From Bdellovibrionia bacterium (lineage in GTDB: Bacteria > Bdellovibrionota > Bdellovibrionia > Bdellovibrionales > JAUICD01): DNA of 60,710 nt. Every line of letters starts with the position of its first letter. Position 1 is the stretch's first letter. The DNA lies in contig JAUICD010000016.1 of the NCBI GenBank assembly GCA_030427965.1, positions 1 through 60,710 of the forward strand. The letters are read 5' to 3'. The position numbers and the translations under genes were made by a program. Positions 18,532 through 27,649 of this stretch are shown piece after piece. Under the pieces are notes generated by a model. It saw nothing but the letters and a program-made list of their open reading frames with translations. It was not told the DNA's origin and searched no databases.

Positions 18532-19317
18532 TTGAAGGAACTAGAGAAATATTTAGAAATTGCAAAAGAAGGGGCTCTGGAGTCGCGTGCGATTTTGTTG
18601 AAGTATTTTGGCGCCCTTAAAAAGATTGAGGAGAAGCCTCGTGCGGGTTTGGTGAGTGAAGCCGATAAAGAGAGCGAAAAGAGCCTTCGCCGCATCATGG
18701 CTAACGGCACTCCCAATTTTGATTTTTTAGGTGAAGAAGAGGGACTTAAGAAACTCGGTGATTCTCGTGCAATTTGGATCTGTGACCCTCTTGATGGAAC
18801 CACAAACTATGTGCACGGTCTTCCTATTTTCTGTATCAGCATTGGTTTGGTGATAGATGGTGAAATTCAGTTGGGTCTTATTGATGCCCCTGTATTGAAT
18901 CAAACCTTTTGGGCGATTCGAGGTCAGGGCGCATTTATGAACGGACAGCCAATTTCGGTATCCAAAAACAAAACTATTGAAGAAAGCCTTCTTGCCACTG
19001 GATTTAGCTATGACGGTGTCAATTATCAAGAGCAATTGCATGCTTTTTCTAAGATGTTGGGGCGAGCCAGGGGTGTGCGCAGGCTTGGGGCAGCAGCTTA
19101 TGATCTCTGCCTTGTTGCAAATGGATCTTTTGATGGCTTTTGGGAAAAGTATTTGAACCCTTGGGATATGGTTGCTGGAAGTGTGATTGTAGAAGAGGCT
19201 GGGGGCCGAGTGACAGATTTTTCTGGTCAAAGGTATGATTCTACAAAACTTGAAATTATTGCCTCTAGTGGGCAAATGCACGATGAAATTTTAGAGAATA
19301 TTTCTCATCTCGACTAG
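18532..19317 (+). CDS. suhB: Inositol-1-monophosphatase family protein
   Basis: A 261-residue Mg2+-dependent phosphatase of the IMPase/SuhB family. The metal-binding motifs are present: GEEEG, CDPLDGTTNYVHG and, near the C-terminus, NPWDMVAGSVIVEEAGG. It hydrolyses inositol-1-phosphate or related sugar phosphates; SuhB homologues also take part in rRNA transcription complexes. The TTG start at 18532 is preceded by AGGGG. It is separated from the flagellar operon by ~200 bases that hold the sigma-54 promoter. Confidence 0.88.
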   Translation: MKELEKYLEIAKEGALESRAILLKYFGALKKIEEKPRAGLVSEADKESEKSLRRIMANGTPNFDFLGEEEGLKKLGDSRAIWICDPLDGTTNYVHGLPIFCISIGLVIDGEIQLGLIDAPVLNQTFWAIRGQGAFMNGQPISVSKNKTIEESLLATGFSYDGVNYQEQLHAFSKMLGRARGVRRLGAAAYDLCLVANGSFDGFWEKYLNPWDMVAGSVIVEEAGGRVTDFSGQRYDSTKLEIIASSGQMHDEILENISHLD

Positions 19318-19453
19318 AAACTTGATGTCAAAAAACTGACCAAAATTTAAGTCTGACGTCTGGGTCCCAGGTCAATTTTGACAGTTACCAAAGTCGAAAC
19401 TCGTAACATCACTGTAAATTCGAATTGAGACACGACCTTTGTTTGAATCTATT

Positions 19454-19470
19454 TTGGCACTCGTGTTGCT
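19454..19470 (+). promoter_or_regulatory. Sigma-54 (RpoN) promoter of the flagellar operon
   Basis: TTGGCAC-TCGTG-TTGCT has the invariant GG and GC exactly ten bases apart and matches the -24/-12 consensus TGGCAC-N5-TTGCW. It lies ~54 bases before the fliL start. Sigma-54 needs an enhancer-binding activator, none of which is encoded in the window. Confidence 0.85.
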
Positions 19471-19523
19471 CTTAATTAGAAATGACGAAGTGTTAACTCG
19501 ACGTTGGAACAAGGGGTGACAGC

Positions 19524-20051
19524 GTGGCTGATAAAGCAGAAGAAAATGTAAACCAGGCCGAAAGTTCGGGTGGGAAGAGCAACAAACTTTTACTCATTCT
19601 TACAGCCGTAAATATTGCTGTGATTCTTGGAATTGGGATGATGGTCTACTTAGGTAGGAAAGCCGAAGAGCAAAAACCAGGAATGGATCAACTTATAGAG
19701 GGCGAGGCGGCAACACAAGAGAGTGAAGCCCAGGAGGCGGATGAATTTATTGGGCAGTTGATACCAATGGAAACATTTTTAATCAATCTGTCGGGTGCTG
19801 GTGGAAGTCGAATTGCAAAAATCAATATTGAACTAGAGGTAAATAACGGAGATGTCCAGGTGGAGATCGACAAAAGAAAGCCTCAAATTCGGGATCGAAT
19901 TATTATGGTCTTGTCGAGTAAGTCCTATAATGAAGTTGCAAACAAAGACGGTAAAGACTCCTTAAGAGATGAAATAAAAGATACTTTGAATTCGTTTTTA
20001 TCAAAAGGTGAAATAAAGAGGGTCTATTTTACAGACTTTCTCTTTCAATAA
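19524..20051 (+). CDS. fliL: Flagellar basal body-associated protein FliL
   Basis: A 175-residue single-pass inner-membrane protein (LLLILTAVNIAVILGIGMMVY) with an acidic linker and a periplasmic domain (PMETFLINLSGAGGSRIAKI, then RDRIIMVLSSKSYNEV), typical of FliL, which surrounds and supports the stators. GTG start with AAGGGG upstream. It is the first gene of a twelve-gene flagellar operon reading from the sigma-54 promoter. Confidence 0.9.
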   Translation: MADKAEENVNQAESSGGKSNKLLLILTAVNIAVILGIGMMVYLGRKAEEQKPGMDQLIEGEAATQESEAQEADEFIGQLIPMETFLINLSGAGGSRIAKINIELEVNNGDVQVEIDKRKPQIRDRIIMVLSSKSYNEVANKDGKDSLRDEIKDTLNSFLSKGEIKRVYFTDFLFQ

Positions 20052-20069
20052 ATTAGGAGAGGTTCACGG

Positions 20070-21068
20070 ATGAGCCAGGTTCTTTCTCAAAGTGAAGTTG
20101 ATGCCCTACTCGCGGCTGTTTCTGATGGTGAAGTTGACACTGGTGGAGACGAGGGTGGTGGAGCTGGAGATGCGGATCGGGGTGTGGTCGTATATGATCT
20201 CACAAGCCAAGATCGAATTATTCGAGGCAGGATGCCTCAGCTTGATGTTATATATGAGCGTTTTATGCGTTCTTTTCGAGTGTCCCTTTCAGGTGCACTT
20301 AGAAAAATAGCAACTCTCAATCATGCCAGCACAGACTTTTTAAAATTTGGGGAGTTTATCAACACTCTGCCTATGCCGACATGTATGAGTGTTCTTCGAT
20401 TCAATGCACTTCGAGGTTCGGCTCTTTTTGTTATTGAAAGTAAACTTGCATATGCTTTAGTGGATTCGTTCTTTGGAGGGTCGGATCGACCCTATGCTAA
20501 AATTGAAGGGAAAGAGTTTACAGCTATTGAGCTTTCTATCATTCGAAAAGTTGTGGAACTCGCTATAGCAGATTTGGAAGGTGCGTGGTCTTCAGTTGCT
20601 AAGATTGACTGCAGTTTTGTTCGTACAGAAGTGAATCCACAGTTTGTTGGTATAGTTCCTCCAACAGATGTGGTGATTGCTTCGACTTTTGACGTCGAAC
20701 TTGAAAATGCAAATGGAACAATCACGCTTGTTGTGCCTTATGCAACAGTGGAACCAATCAAACAGAAACTTTCTTCTGGATTTCAGGTGGAATCTGATCA
20801 AACTGACAAAAAACTTTGGACATCTACAATCCGAGAGCAGCTTCAAGATACTGAGGTGGAGATTCTTGTTCAGCTTGGTCAAACGGATATTCATATATCT
20901 GATTTAATGAAACTCAAATCTGGTGATGTGATTCCATTAGATCAAGATGTGGCTGGTGAGTTTGATGTCCAAGTGGAGTCCGTTAGAAAATACAAAGCTT
21001 ATTATGGCGTAAGTCATGGAAACATGGCGGTACAGCTAACTAAAGAAATTGATAATGAAGAGGAATAG
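20070..21068 (+). CDS. fliM: Flagellar motor switch protein FliM
   Basis: A 332-residue switch protein. The N-terminus [17 protein letters not shown] is the CheY-binding EIDALL-type motif, followed by an acidic Gly-rich linker, the middle domain (GxxGS-like [11 protein letters not shown]) and a C-terminal SpoA/FliN-like domain (~residues 245-320). It forms the C-ring with FliG and FliN and controls rotation direction. AGGAG ribosome binding site. Confidence 0.95.
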   Translation: MSQVLSQSEVDALLAAVSDGEVDTGGDEGGGAGDADRGVVVYDLTSQDRIIRGRMPQLDVIYERFMRSFRVSLSGALRKIATLNHASTDFLKFGEFINTLPMPTCMSVLRFNALRGSALFVIESKLAYALVDSFFGGSDRPYAKIEGKEFTAIELSIIRKVVELAIADLEGAWSSVAKIDCSFVRTEVNPQFVGIVPPTDVVIASTFDVELENANGTITLVVPYATVEPIKQKLSSGFQVESDQTDKKLWTSTIREQLQDTEVEILVQLGQTDIHISDLMKLKSGDVIPLDQDVAGEFDVQVESVRKYKAYYGVSHGNMAVQLTKEIDNEEE

Positions 21069-21076
21069 GAGAAGTT

Positions 21077-21538
21077 ATGTCTGAAGATAACGCAGCAGAA
21101 GAAACCGTTGCAGAAGATCTTGTGTCTGCAGCTGAAGCAATGGCTGGGGCTACAGAAGATGGTGCAGAAGAAAATGCAGGAGAAGCAGGTGATGACTCAG
21201 GGGCTGGCGACGGTGGTGAAGCCGCTGGGGGTGGCGATGATGATGGTGGTGCTCACTTAAAAGCTGTTGAGAGTGGGGACGACAATCTAGAACTGATTTT
21301 AGATATCCCACTTAGAGTCACAGTTGAGCTTGGTCGTACCCGTATGTTGGTTCGAGATCTTTTGAATCTTGGACAGGGCAGCGTCATTGAGCTCAGTAAG
21401 CTTGCGGGAGAGCCAATGGAAATTCTTGTTAACGACAAGCTGATTGCAAGAGGTGAGGCAGTGGTTGTGAATGAGAAATTCGGTGTGAGATTGACCGATA
21501 TTATTTCTCCAACCGAAAGAATTGAACAACTAAAGTGA
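21077..21538 (+). CDS. fliN: Flagellar motor switch protein FliN
   Basis: A 153-residue C-ring protein. The C-terminal ~80 residues are a SpoA domain ([20 protein letters not shown] ... [18 protein letters not shown]). The N-terminal ~65 residues form an unusually acidic, Gly/Asp/Ala-rich flexible tail ([19 protein letters not shown]), longer than in most FliN proteins. Ribosome binding site AGGAGAAG. The stop overlaps the GTG frame start of fliO. Confidence 0.94.
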   Translation: MSEDNAAEETVAEDLVSAAEAMAGATEDGAEENAGEAGDDSGAGDGGEAAGGGDDDGGAHLKAVESGDDNLELILDIPLRVTVELGRTRMLVRDLLNLGQGSVIELSKLAGEPMEILVNDKLIARGEAVVVNEKFGVRLTDIISPTERIEQLK

Positions 21539-22662
21539 GGAATAAGATGATTCGTGCCGTTCTTATTTTATTTTTTGGAGCAACAGCTTTGGCGTCTTCG
21601 CCAGAGTTGATGTCAATAAATGCAGACACGAAGGGTGATAAATTTATCAGTGAATTGGTTTTCAATCAAAAAATTGATGCAAGCCAACTTTCTGTTGAAT
21701 TTATAAACGAAACCGTTCAAGTCAATCTTCCCAATGCTCATTTTGACGAAGGAAAGAGGTTTACAAGACTGAACTCTTCAATAGTTAGAAGTTTATTCAC
21801 ATACCAGTATCAGCCGGATCTCTTGCGTTTTAGAGTTATTTTTCCAAAAGGAAGCAGTGCAAATTTATATAAGAACGCTGTGTATATTCGCGCTGAAGGG
21901 AAGTCGATTTTTCTAGAAATAGATAAAAATAAAGTTGCAACAATTGAGGACATAGATTTTTCATCCCTTGCTTCTGTTATTCGCTCGGAGGACACCAGTC
22001 CTGGAGCTATATTAGACAAAGAAATTGTTGTTGCTGCAAAAGAGTTGAATGAAAAATCTAAGGTTGCGACAAAGCTTCCAGAAAAAAAGAAAAAACAAGT
22101 GGGTTTGGTACAACAGAATATTGAAGAAGAACGCGTACAAAAAGATATTGCATCTCTTGAAGCTGAGGTGGAAGAAGTTACAAAAAATGAAGCAAATAAA
22201 TCTGAAGCAGACATTCCTGTTTTTACTCAAGAGAAGAAAATAAAGGAATCCACTTCCAATCCAATTATGCGAATGCTTTTGAGTTTGGCAGTGATTTTAT
22301 GCATGGGTTTGGGAGCTTTTCTATTTGGTAAGAAATGGATTAAAAAGAATCCAATTGCAAAATCCAGTCATGGTATCAAGGTTTTGACTCAACATCATAT
22401 GGGTCCAAAGAAGTCGCTTGCTATTGTTCAGGTGGCAGGTGAGTCGATCTTAATTGGAATTACAGATCATAGTATCAACCATATAAGAACGCTTTCTCTT
22501 CTTGATGAAGAAGTGCCTGAGATTGAAAAGGGTTCCAATTTTGATGGAGAAATGAAGAAAAATGAGAATGCAAATAGAGATCGTGATGAAGAGGATGAGT
22601 TTGAAATGGGTGGAATAAAAGAGCTTATTTCTGGAAAACTTCGTGGATATAAGGACATTTAG
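21535..22662 (+). CDS. fliO: Flagellar biosynthesis protein FliO with large periplasmic domain
   Basis: The C-terminal part has the FliO signature: a transmembrane segment ([21 protein letters not shown]) followed by the cytoplasmic stretch [30 protein letters not shown]. The protein is 371-375 residues long, about three times the usual length, because a signal peptide and ~240-residue periplasmic region precede the anchor. That region begins with a beta-rich AMIN-like domain and continues with a Lys/Glu-rich linker. The ATG at 21547 with GAGG upstream is a better start than the GTG at 21535. FliO assists assembly of the FliP/Q/R export gate. Confidence 0.85.
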   Translation: MRNKMIRAVLILFFGATALASSPELMSINADTKGDKFISELVFNQKIDASQLSVEFINETVQVNLPNAHFDEGKRFTRLNSSIVRSLFTYQYQPDLLRFRVIFPKGSSANLYKNAVYIRAEGKSIFLEIDKNKVATIEDIDFSSLASVIRSEDTSPGAILDKEIVVAAKELNEKSKVATKLPEKKKKQVGLVQQNIEEERVQKDIASLEAEVEEVTKNEANKSEADIPVFTQEKKIKESTSNPIMRMLLSLAVILCMGLGAFLFGKKWIKKNPIAKSSHGIKVLTQHHMGPKKSLAIVQVAGESILIGITDHSINHIRTLSLLDEEVPEIEKGSNFDGEMKKNENANRDRDEEDEFEMGGIKELISGKLRGYKDI

Positions 22663-23408
22663 TGAAAAAAATTATAGCGCTGTTTCTTTTACTGTTCTTA
22701 GGCATTGCCGAATCTGCAAGCGCACAGGGAGTCACTCTCCCTTCTGTCAATCTAGGGTTTAAAACCCTAAGCAATCCAAACGAAATTGTAAATACAATAA
22801 AAATTATACTTGTACTTACAGTCCTGACTTTGGCTCCAGCCATTCTCATACTTATGACGAGCTTTACACGGTTGATTATTGTGTTTTCGTTTATACGACA
22901 AGCCATTGGGACACAGCAAATGCCTCCGAATCAAGTTTTGGTTGGCTTAGCACTTTTTTTAACCCTTTTTATTATGTCTCCATCGATTACTGAAATAAAC
23001 AAGAATGCTATTCAACCATTTTTAGCCAACTCGATCGATCATGAAAAAGCCTTTGATGCAGGTATGATTCCTTTAAGAAGATTTATGTTCAATCAAACTC
23101 GAGATTCAGATCTTTCTCTTTTTGTTCGAATGTCAAAAATTGATAAACCCCAAAGTCGTGCTGACGTTCCTTCAAGTGTTTTAATTCCAGCATTTGTTGT
23201 TTCTGAATTAAAAACTGCATTTCAAATTGGATTTATCATTTATTTGCCATTCCTGGTTATTGATATGGTCATAGCAAGTGTTTTGATGGCAATGGGGATG
23301 ATGATGTTGCCGCCAGTTGTTGTGTCGTTGCCGTTTAAAATTATGCTTTTTGTGTTGGTAGATGGTTGGGGCTTGATTGTTGGCTCTATGATGAAGAGTT
23401 TTGGGTAG
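22662..23408 (+). CDS. fliP: Flagellar export gate protein FliP
   Basis: A 248-residue protein with a cleavable signal peptide (IIALFLLLFLGIAESASA) and the FliP core: TLAPAILILMTSFTRLIIV, then the periplasmic loop, and the C-terminal pair of membrane segments ending in FVLVDGWGLIVGSMMKSF. It forms the export pore with FliQ and FliR. GTG start overlapping the fliO stop by one base. Confidence 0.95.
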   Translation: MKKIIALFLLLFLGIAESASAQGVTLPSVNLGFKTLSNPNEIVNTIKIILVLTVLTLAPAILILMTSFTRLIIVFSFIRQAIGTQQMPPNQVLVGLALFLTLFIMSPSITEINKNAIQPFLANSIDHEKAFDAGMIPLRRFMFNQTRDSDLSLFVRMSKIDKPQSRADVPSSVLIPAFVVSELKTAFQIGFIIYLPFLVIDMVIASVLMAMGMMMLPPVVVSLPFKIMLFVLVDGWGLIVGSMMKSFG

Positions 23409-23413
23409 GACAT

Positions 23414-23686
23414 ATGTCAGAAGAACTTGTGATTTTTTTAGGTCAAGAATCTCTTAAAACAGCGGCTTTGATTTGTCTTCCTCTTTTGGGTTCAGCTCTT
23501 GTAGTGGGTCTTATTGTTAGTGTGTTTCAGGCTATCACTCAAATCAATGAGGCAACATTGACTTTTATTCCAAAAATTTTAGTGGTCGCCCTTGTATTGG
23601 TAATAGCTGGGCCATGGATGATTGATACAATGTCTAGGTTTGCAACAGGTCTTTTTGAAAACATAACTGAATATGTGAGGAATTGA
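23414..23686 (+). CDS. fliQ: Flagellar export gate protein FliQ
   Basis: A 90-residue protein with two transmembrane helices (LICLPLLGSALVVGLIVSVF and ILVVALVLVIAGPWMI) and the conserved QAITQINEATLTFIPK between them. The ATG at 23414 lies 5 bases after the fliP stop and follows TAGGA; an in-frame extension upstream overlaps fliP and is rejected. Confidence 0.95.
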   Translation: MSEELVIFLGQESLKTAALICLPLLGSALVVGLIVSVFQAITQINEATLTFIPKILVVALVLVIAGPWMIDTMSRFATGLFENITEYVRN

Positions 23687-24466
23687 TTGGGTACAATATA
23701 TCAATACACAGAACTACAGCTCATTGCATTTGTTCTTGTACTTATGAGGACGGCTGCTTTTATGCTAACTTGGCCGGTTCTGAGTGGCTCTTTAATTCCA
23801 AGAAATATTCAAATTCTAGCATCTATTGCTCTTTCGCTTTTGATTTATCCCACAATCTCTTGGCAATCTCTTGCCCCCCATTTGTTGACAGAGTCTCTTG
23901 TTTTTCTTGTGATACGAGAAGTTTTCATTGGCTTGAGTTTGGGGTTTGTATCACGATTCTTTCTCTTTGCTGTTAGTATTTGTGGTGAAATTGTGAGTAT
24001 TACGATGGGGCTTTCTGGAGCTCAAATCTTCAACCCTGCATCGAATTCACGTTCTACTGTTCTTGAGCAATTTCAAGTGATGCTTGCATCACTTTTCTTT
24101 CTTGCCATTAACGGACACCATATGTTTATGGCAGCGTTTGTCAAAACATATGAAATTTTGCCTTTAAGTTTAGAAGCTTTAAATTTAGTTGGATTACGTA
24201 AAATTGATGTTCTTGTTCAAGAAATAATGATTGCAGGAGTTAAAATGTCAGCGCCTGTTCTTGCTGCAATTTTTTTGATGAATGTCACGATGGGAATCAT
24301 TGGACGAGCAGTTCCTCAGGTCAATGTCCTGATTACAAGTTTGCCTGCAAATATTTTGGTTGGTTTAGGGATACTTTTTTTATCAATACCAGTTTTTGTA
24401 ACAGGGCTTGATGAATATGTACAAGTTGCAATAGAGCGCGCATTTCAATTGGTGAAATCTTACTAG
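23687..24466 (+). CDS. fliR: Flagellar export gate protein FliR
   Basis: A 259-residue polytopic membrane protein with six to seven hydrophobic segments and the conserved FliR features (VIREVFIGLSLGFVSRFFLF, MGLSGAQIFNPASN, APVLAAIFLMNVTMGIIGRA-VPQVNVL). It joins FliP and FliQ in the export gate. The start is a TTG immediately after the fliQ stop. Confidence 0.94.
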   Translation: MGTIYQYTELQLIAFVLVLMRTAAFMLTWPVLSGSLIPRNIQILASIALSLLIYPTISWQSLAPHLLTESLVFLVIREVFIGLSLGFVSRFFLFAVSICGEIVSITMGLSGAQIFNPASNSRSTVLEQFQVMLASLFFLAINGHHMFMAAFVKTYEILPLSLEALNLVGLRKIDVLVQEIMIAGVKMSAPVLAAIFLMNVTMGIIGRAVPQVNVLITSLPANILVGLGILFLSIPVFVTGLDEYVQVAIERAFQLVKSY

Positions 24467-24474
24467 GATGGTTC

Positions 24475-25548
24475 ATGGCTGAAGACGAGAAGGACTCGGG
24501 AGAGAAAACAGAAGAAGCAACAGCTCAAAGACGCGAAGATTTTCGTAAGCGTGGGCAAGTGGCTCAAAGTCGAGAGGTGGCTTCTGTCCTTCTATTATCT
24601 GGAGTGATGTTTTGTCTTTGGTTGATGTCTCGATTTTTCTTCATGCAGATTATGGATCTTTACAATCAATCCTTTGGTTCTCAACTTTTGGAAGTGGCGC
24701 GAGAAGATGACCTGATGCCTGCTGTTAAAATGGCATTTGGAAAAGGAATGCTTCTCATAGCTCCAATTCTTGCAATCACGGGGTTATTGGGAATCGGTTC
24801 TTCACTTATTCAAGTCGGGTTTCTTTACAATGAAGAGGCTTTGAAGCCAAATCTTGAAAAACTCAATCCTTTGTCAGGGCTAAAGAGAATGTTTAGTTTG
24901 AGATCCACAGTTGAGGGACTCAAGGCTGTGCTTAAGGTTGTGCTTGTTGCTCTGATCTCTTATTTTGTTATTGAAAGTGAAATTCGATCCATTCCAATTT
25001 TATCCAACTTCAGTATAACTCAATTGATATCATTTTTTGGAACTCTGACTCTCAAGGTTTCATTTGGTGTGGCAATCTTTATGGCTCTTTTGGCTATATT
25101 TGATTATGCCTATCAGAGATGGGAACTTGAAAAGAAAATGAAAATGACGAAACAAGAATTGAAAGAGGAGTTGAAAAACCGAGAAGGAGATCCTCAGATC
25201 AAAGCTCGGATTAGGCGCGTGCAGCGAGAGCTTGCAAATAAAAGAATGATGGAAGATGTGCCAAAAGCAGATGTTGTAATTACAAATCCAACTCATCTGG
25301 CCGTGGCTTTGAAATACAGTGCGGACTTGCCAGCTCCGCAAGTTGTGGCAAAAGGTGCTGGTGCAATTGCCGAAAAAATAAAGCAAGTTGCAAGAGATAA
25401 CAATGTCCCAGTGCTTGAGAATAAGCCTCTTGCCCGAACAATATTTAAAACAATTAAAATTGGTCAAGTTGTTCCACGTGAACTTTATAAGGCTGTGGCA
25501 GAAGTGTTGAGCTATGTTTATAAACTTAAAAAGAAGATGGTGAAGTAG
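24475..25548 (+). CDS. flhB: Flagellar export switch protein FlhB
   Basis: A 357-residue protein with a hydrophilic N-terminus (EDEKDSGEKTEEATAQRRED), four membrane segments and a cytoplasmic domain with the NPTH autocleavage site (VVITNPTHLAVALKY). Cleavage between N and P switches export from rod/hook to filament substrates. The ATG at 24475 follows fliR by eight bases. Confidence 0.96.
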   Translation: MAEDEKDSGEKTEEATAQRREDFRKRGQVAQSREVASVLLLSGVMFCLWLMSRFFFMQIMDLYNQSFGSQLLEVAREDDLMPAVKMAFGKGMLLIAPILAITGLLGIGSSLIQVGFLYNEEALKPNLEKLNPLSGLKRMFSLRSTVEGLKAVLKVVLVALISYFVIESEIRSIPILSNFSITQLISFFGTLTLKVSFGVAIFMALLAIFDYAYQRWELEKKMKMTKQELKEELKNREGDPQIKARIRRVQRELANKRMMEDVPKADVVITNPTHLAVALKYSADLPAPQVVAKGAGAIAEKIKQVARDNNVPVLENKPLARTIFKTIKIGQVVPRELYKAVAEVLSYVYKLKKKMVK

Positions 25549-25549
25549 A

Positions 25550-27649
25550 ATGGACGCTCTTTTTGCATTTGTAAAGCGATTCGAAAGGTTTTCAAAGAAT
25601 ACGGATTTAGTCATGGCATTTGCTATGATTTTGATTTTACTTGTAATGATCGTTCCGCTTCCGGCGTTCTTGCTAGACATGTCTTTGACGCTTTCTTTGA
25701 CATTGAGTTTACTCATACTTTTGGTTTCTATTTATACAAAACGAACACTTGATTTCAGTGTTTTTCCAACGCTTTTATTGATTGCAACACTTTTCCGTCT
25801 TTCCCTTAATATTGCTTCGACTCGTTTGATTTTAAGCCAGGGGCATAGTGGCCCAACGGCAGCTGGTAATGTGATCAATGCATTCGGTGACCTGGTTGTT
25901 GGAAATAACTACGTCATAGGATTTGTGATTTTTCTTATTCTTGTGATTATCAATTTCGTTGTAATCACCAAAGGTTCTGGTCGAGTGGCTGAAGTTGCAG
26001 CACGTTTTACTTTGGATGCAATGCCCGGAAAACAAATGTCAATCGATGCAGATTTAAATGCAGGGTTGATCAACGAAGATGAGGCACGAAAAAGACGAAG
26101 TGAAATTGAGCAGGAAGCTGATTTTTATGGAGCTATGGATGGTGCCAGTAAGTTCGTGCGAGGAGATGCGATTGCTGGAATTATCATTACAGTCATCAAT
26201 GTCGTTGGAGGTCTATTGATAGGGGTCTTTCAACGTGACTTGGATATGGGTACAGCTGCTGAGTATTACACAATGCTCACAATTGGTGATGGATTGGTTT
26301 CTCAAATCCCAGCGCTTATTGTTTCTACGGCTGCTGGTACCGTTGTGACTCGAAGCTCTAGTAGTGGAAAAAATGTTGGAAAAGAAATGGCCCATCAACT
26401 TTTTATCAACCCAAGGGCATTGGTTATAGTGGCTTCAATATTATTTTTTCTGGGTATTATTCCTGGTCTTCCAGGTGTGCCTTTTATTGGAATTGCATTT
26501 GTGATTGGCGTCACAGCTTGGGTTGTAACAAGGTATGGAAAAGAAAAAGAAGCAAATGACAGAAAGAAAGCACTTGAAGCAACTGAGCAATCTGAAGCAG
26601 AAAATGTTGAAAACCTTCTCAATGTTGATTTACTGGAACTCAATGTTGGATATGGCTTGATAAGTGTCGTAGATTCTGAGGAGTCAGGCGATCTTCTAGA
26701 AAGAATTGTGAGTATTCGAAAGCAATTTGTAATGGACATGGGAATTGTCGTTCCTAAGGTGCATATTCGAGACGATCTTCAATTGGAACCTGGAGAATAC
26801 AAAATCATGATCAAAGGGTCTGAAATTGGTGGAGGCACACTTAAGCCGGATTATCTTCTTGCGATGGATCCGGGGAATGTGATTTCACCAATGGACGGTG
26901 TTCAAACAAAAGAACCCGCTTTTGGTCTAGATGCGATTTGGATTTCAAAAGCTCAAAGAGAAGAGGCCGATTTGGCTGGATACACAGTGGTGGATCTACC
27001 GACTGTTCTTGCTACGCATGTGACAGAGGTTATCAGACTTCACGCTCATGAACTTCTTGGGCGACAAGAAGGTCATTCGTTGATTGAAAACTTTAGAAGA
27101 ACTCATCCAAAAGTTGTTGATGAATTGATTCCAAATCATATGACCTTAGGGGCTGTTGTAAAAGTTCTTCAAAACTTGCTCAAAGAACAAGTTTCGATTC
27201 GTGATCTTCTCACAATATTTGAAACTCTAGCAGATGAGGCACCTCAGACCAAAGACCTAGATACTTTAACAGAGTCTGTAAGAAAGAAGTTGGCTCGATC
27301 CATCACACGAAAGTACACTAATGAGGAAGGTAAAATTCCAGTGATGAGTTTGTCTCCTCAATTTGAAGAGATTATTTCGGGATCTTTGCTTCAAACAGAA
27401 CAAGGTGTGCAGCTGGTGATGGATCCAACACAAGCAAATGAAATGATAAATGAAATGGCTCGAGTGATTGATGCTCATCCTGAATTTGCAGGACAACCAA
27501 TTTTACTAACGAGTCCAACTGTTCGTAGGCATGTCAGAAAATTAACGGAAAGGTTTATACCTCAGCTTATTGTGATTTCTCATAACGAATTGACTTCAGA
27601 TGCAAATGTAAATGCTGTGGGAACTGTGGAGATGAGATATGCAGGTTAG
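25550..27649 (+). CDS. flhA: Flagellar export protein FlhA
   Basis: A 699-residue protein with eight predicted membrane segments in the first ~330 residues, including the conserved cytoplasmic loop (ARFTLDAMPGKQMSIDADLN), and a C-terminal cytoplasmic domain that docks chaperone-substrate complexes. It forms the nonameric ring of the export apparatus and conducts protons. It overlaps flhF by 11 bases. Confidence 0.96.
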   Translation: MDALFAFVKRFERFSKNTDLVMAFAMILILLVMIVPLPAFLLDMSLTLSLTLSLLILLVSIYTKRTLDFSVFPTLLLIATLFRLSLNIASTRLILSQGHSGPTAAGNVINAFGDLVVGNNYVIGFVIFLILVIINFVVITKGSGRVAEVAARFTLDAMPGKQMSIDADLNAGLINEDEARKRRSEIEQEADFYGAMDGASKFVRGDAIAGIIITVINVVGGLLIGVFQRDLDMGTAAEYYTMLTIGDGLVSQIPALIVSTAAGTVVTRSSSSGKNVGKEMAHQLFINPRALVIVASILFFLGIIPGLPGVPFIGIAFVIGVTAWVVTRYGKEKEANDRKKALEATEQSEAENVENLLNVDLLELNVGYGLISVVDSEESGDLLERIVSIRKQFVMDMGIVVPKVHIRDDLQLEPGEYKIMIKGSEIGGGTLKPDYLLAMDPGNVISPMDGVQTKEPAFGLDAIWISKAQREEADLAGYTVVDLPTVLATHVTEVIRLHAHELLGRQEGHSLIENFRRTHPKVVDELIPNHMTLGAVVKVLQNLLKEQVSIRDLLTIFETLADEAPQTKDLDTLTESVRKKLARSITRKYTNEEGKIPVMSLSPQFEEIISGSLLQTEQGVQLVMDPTQANEMINEMARVIDAHPEFAGQPILLTSPTVRRHVRKLTERFIPQLIVISHNELTSDANVNAVGTVEMRYAG

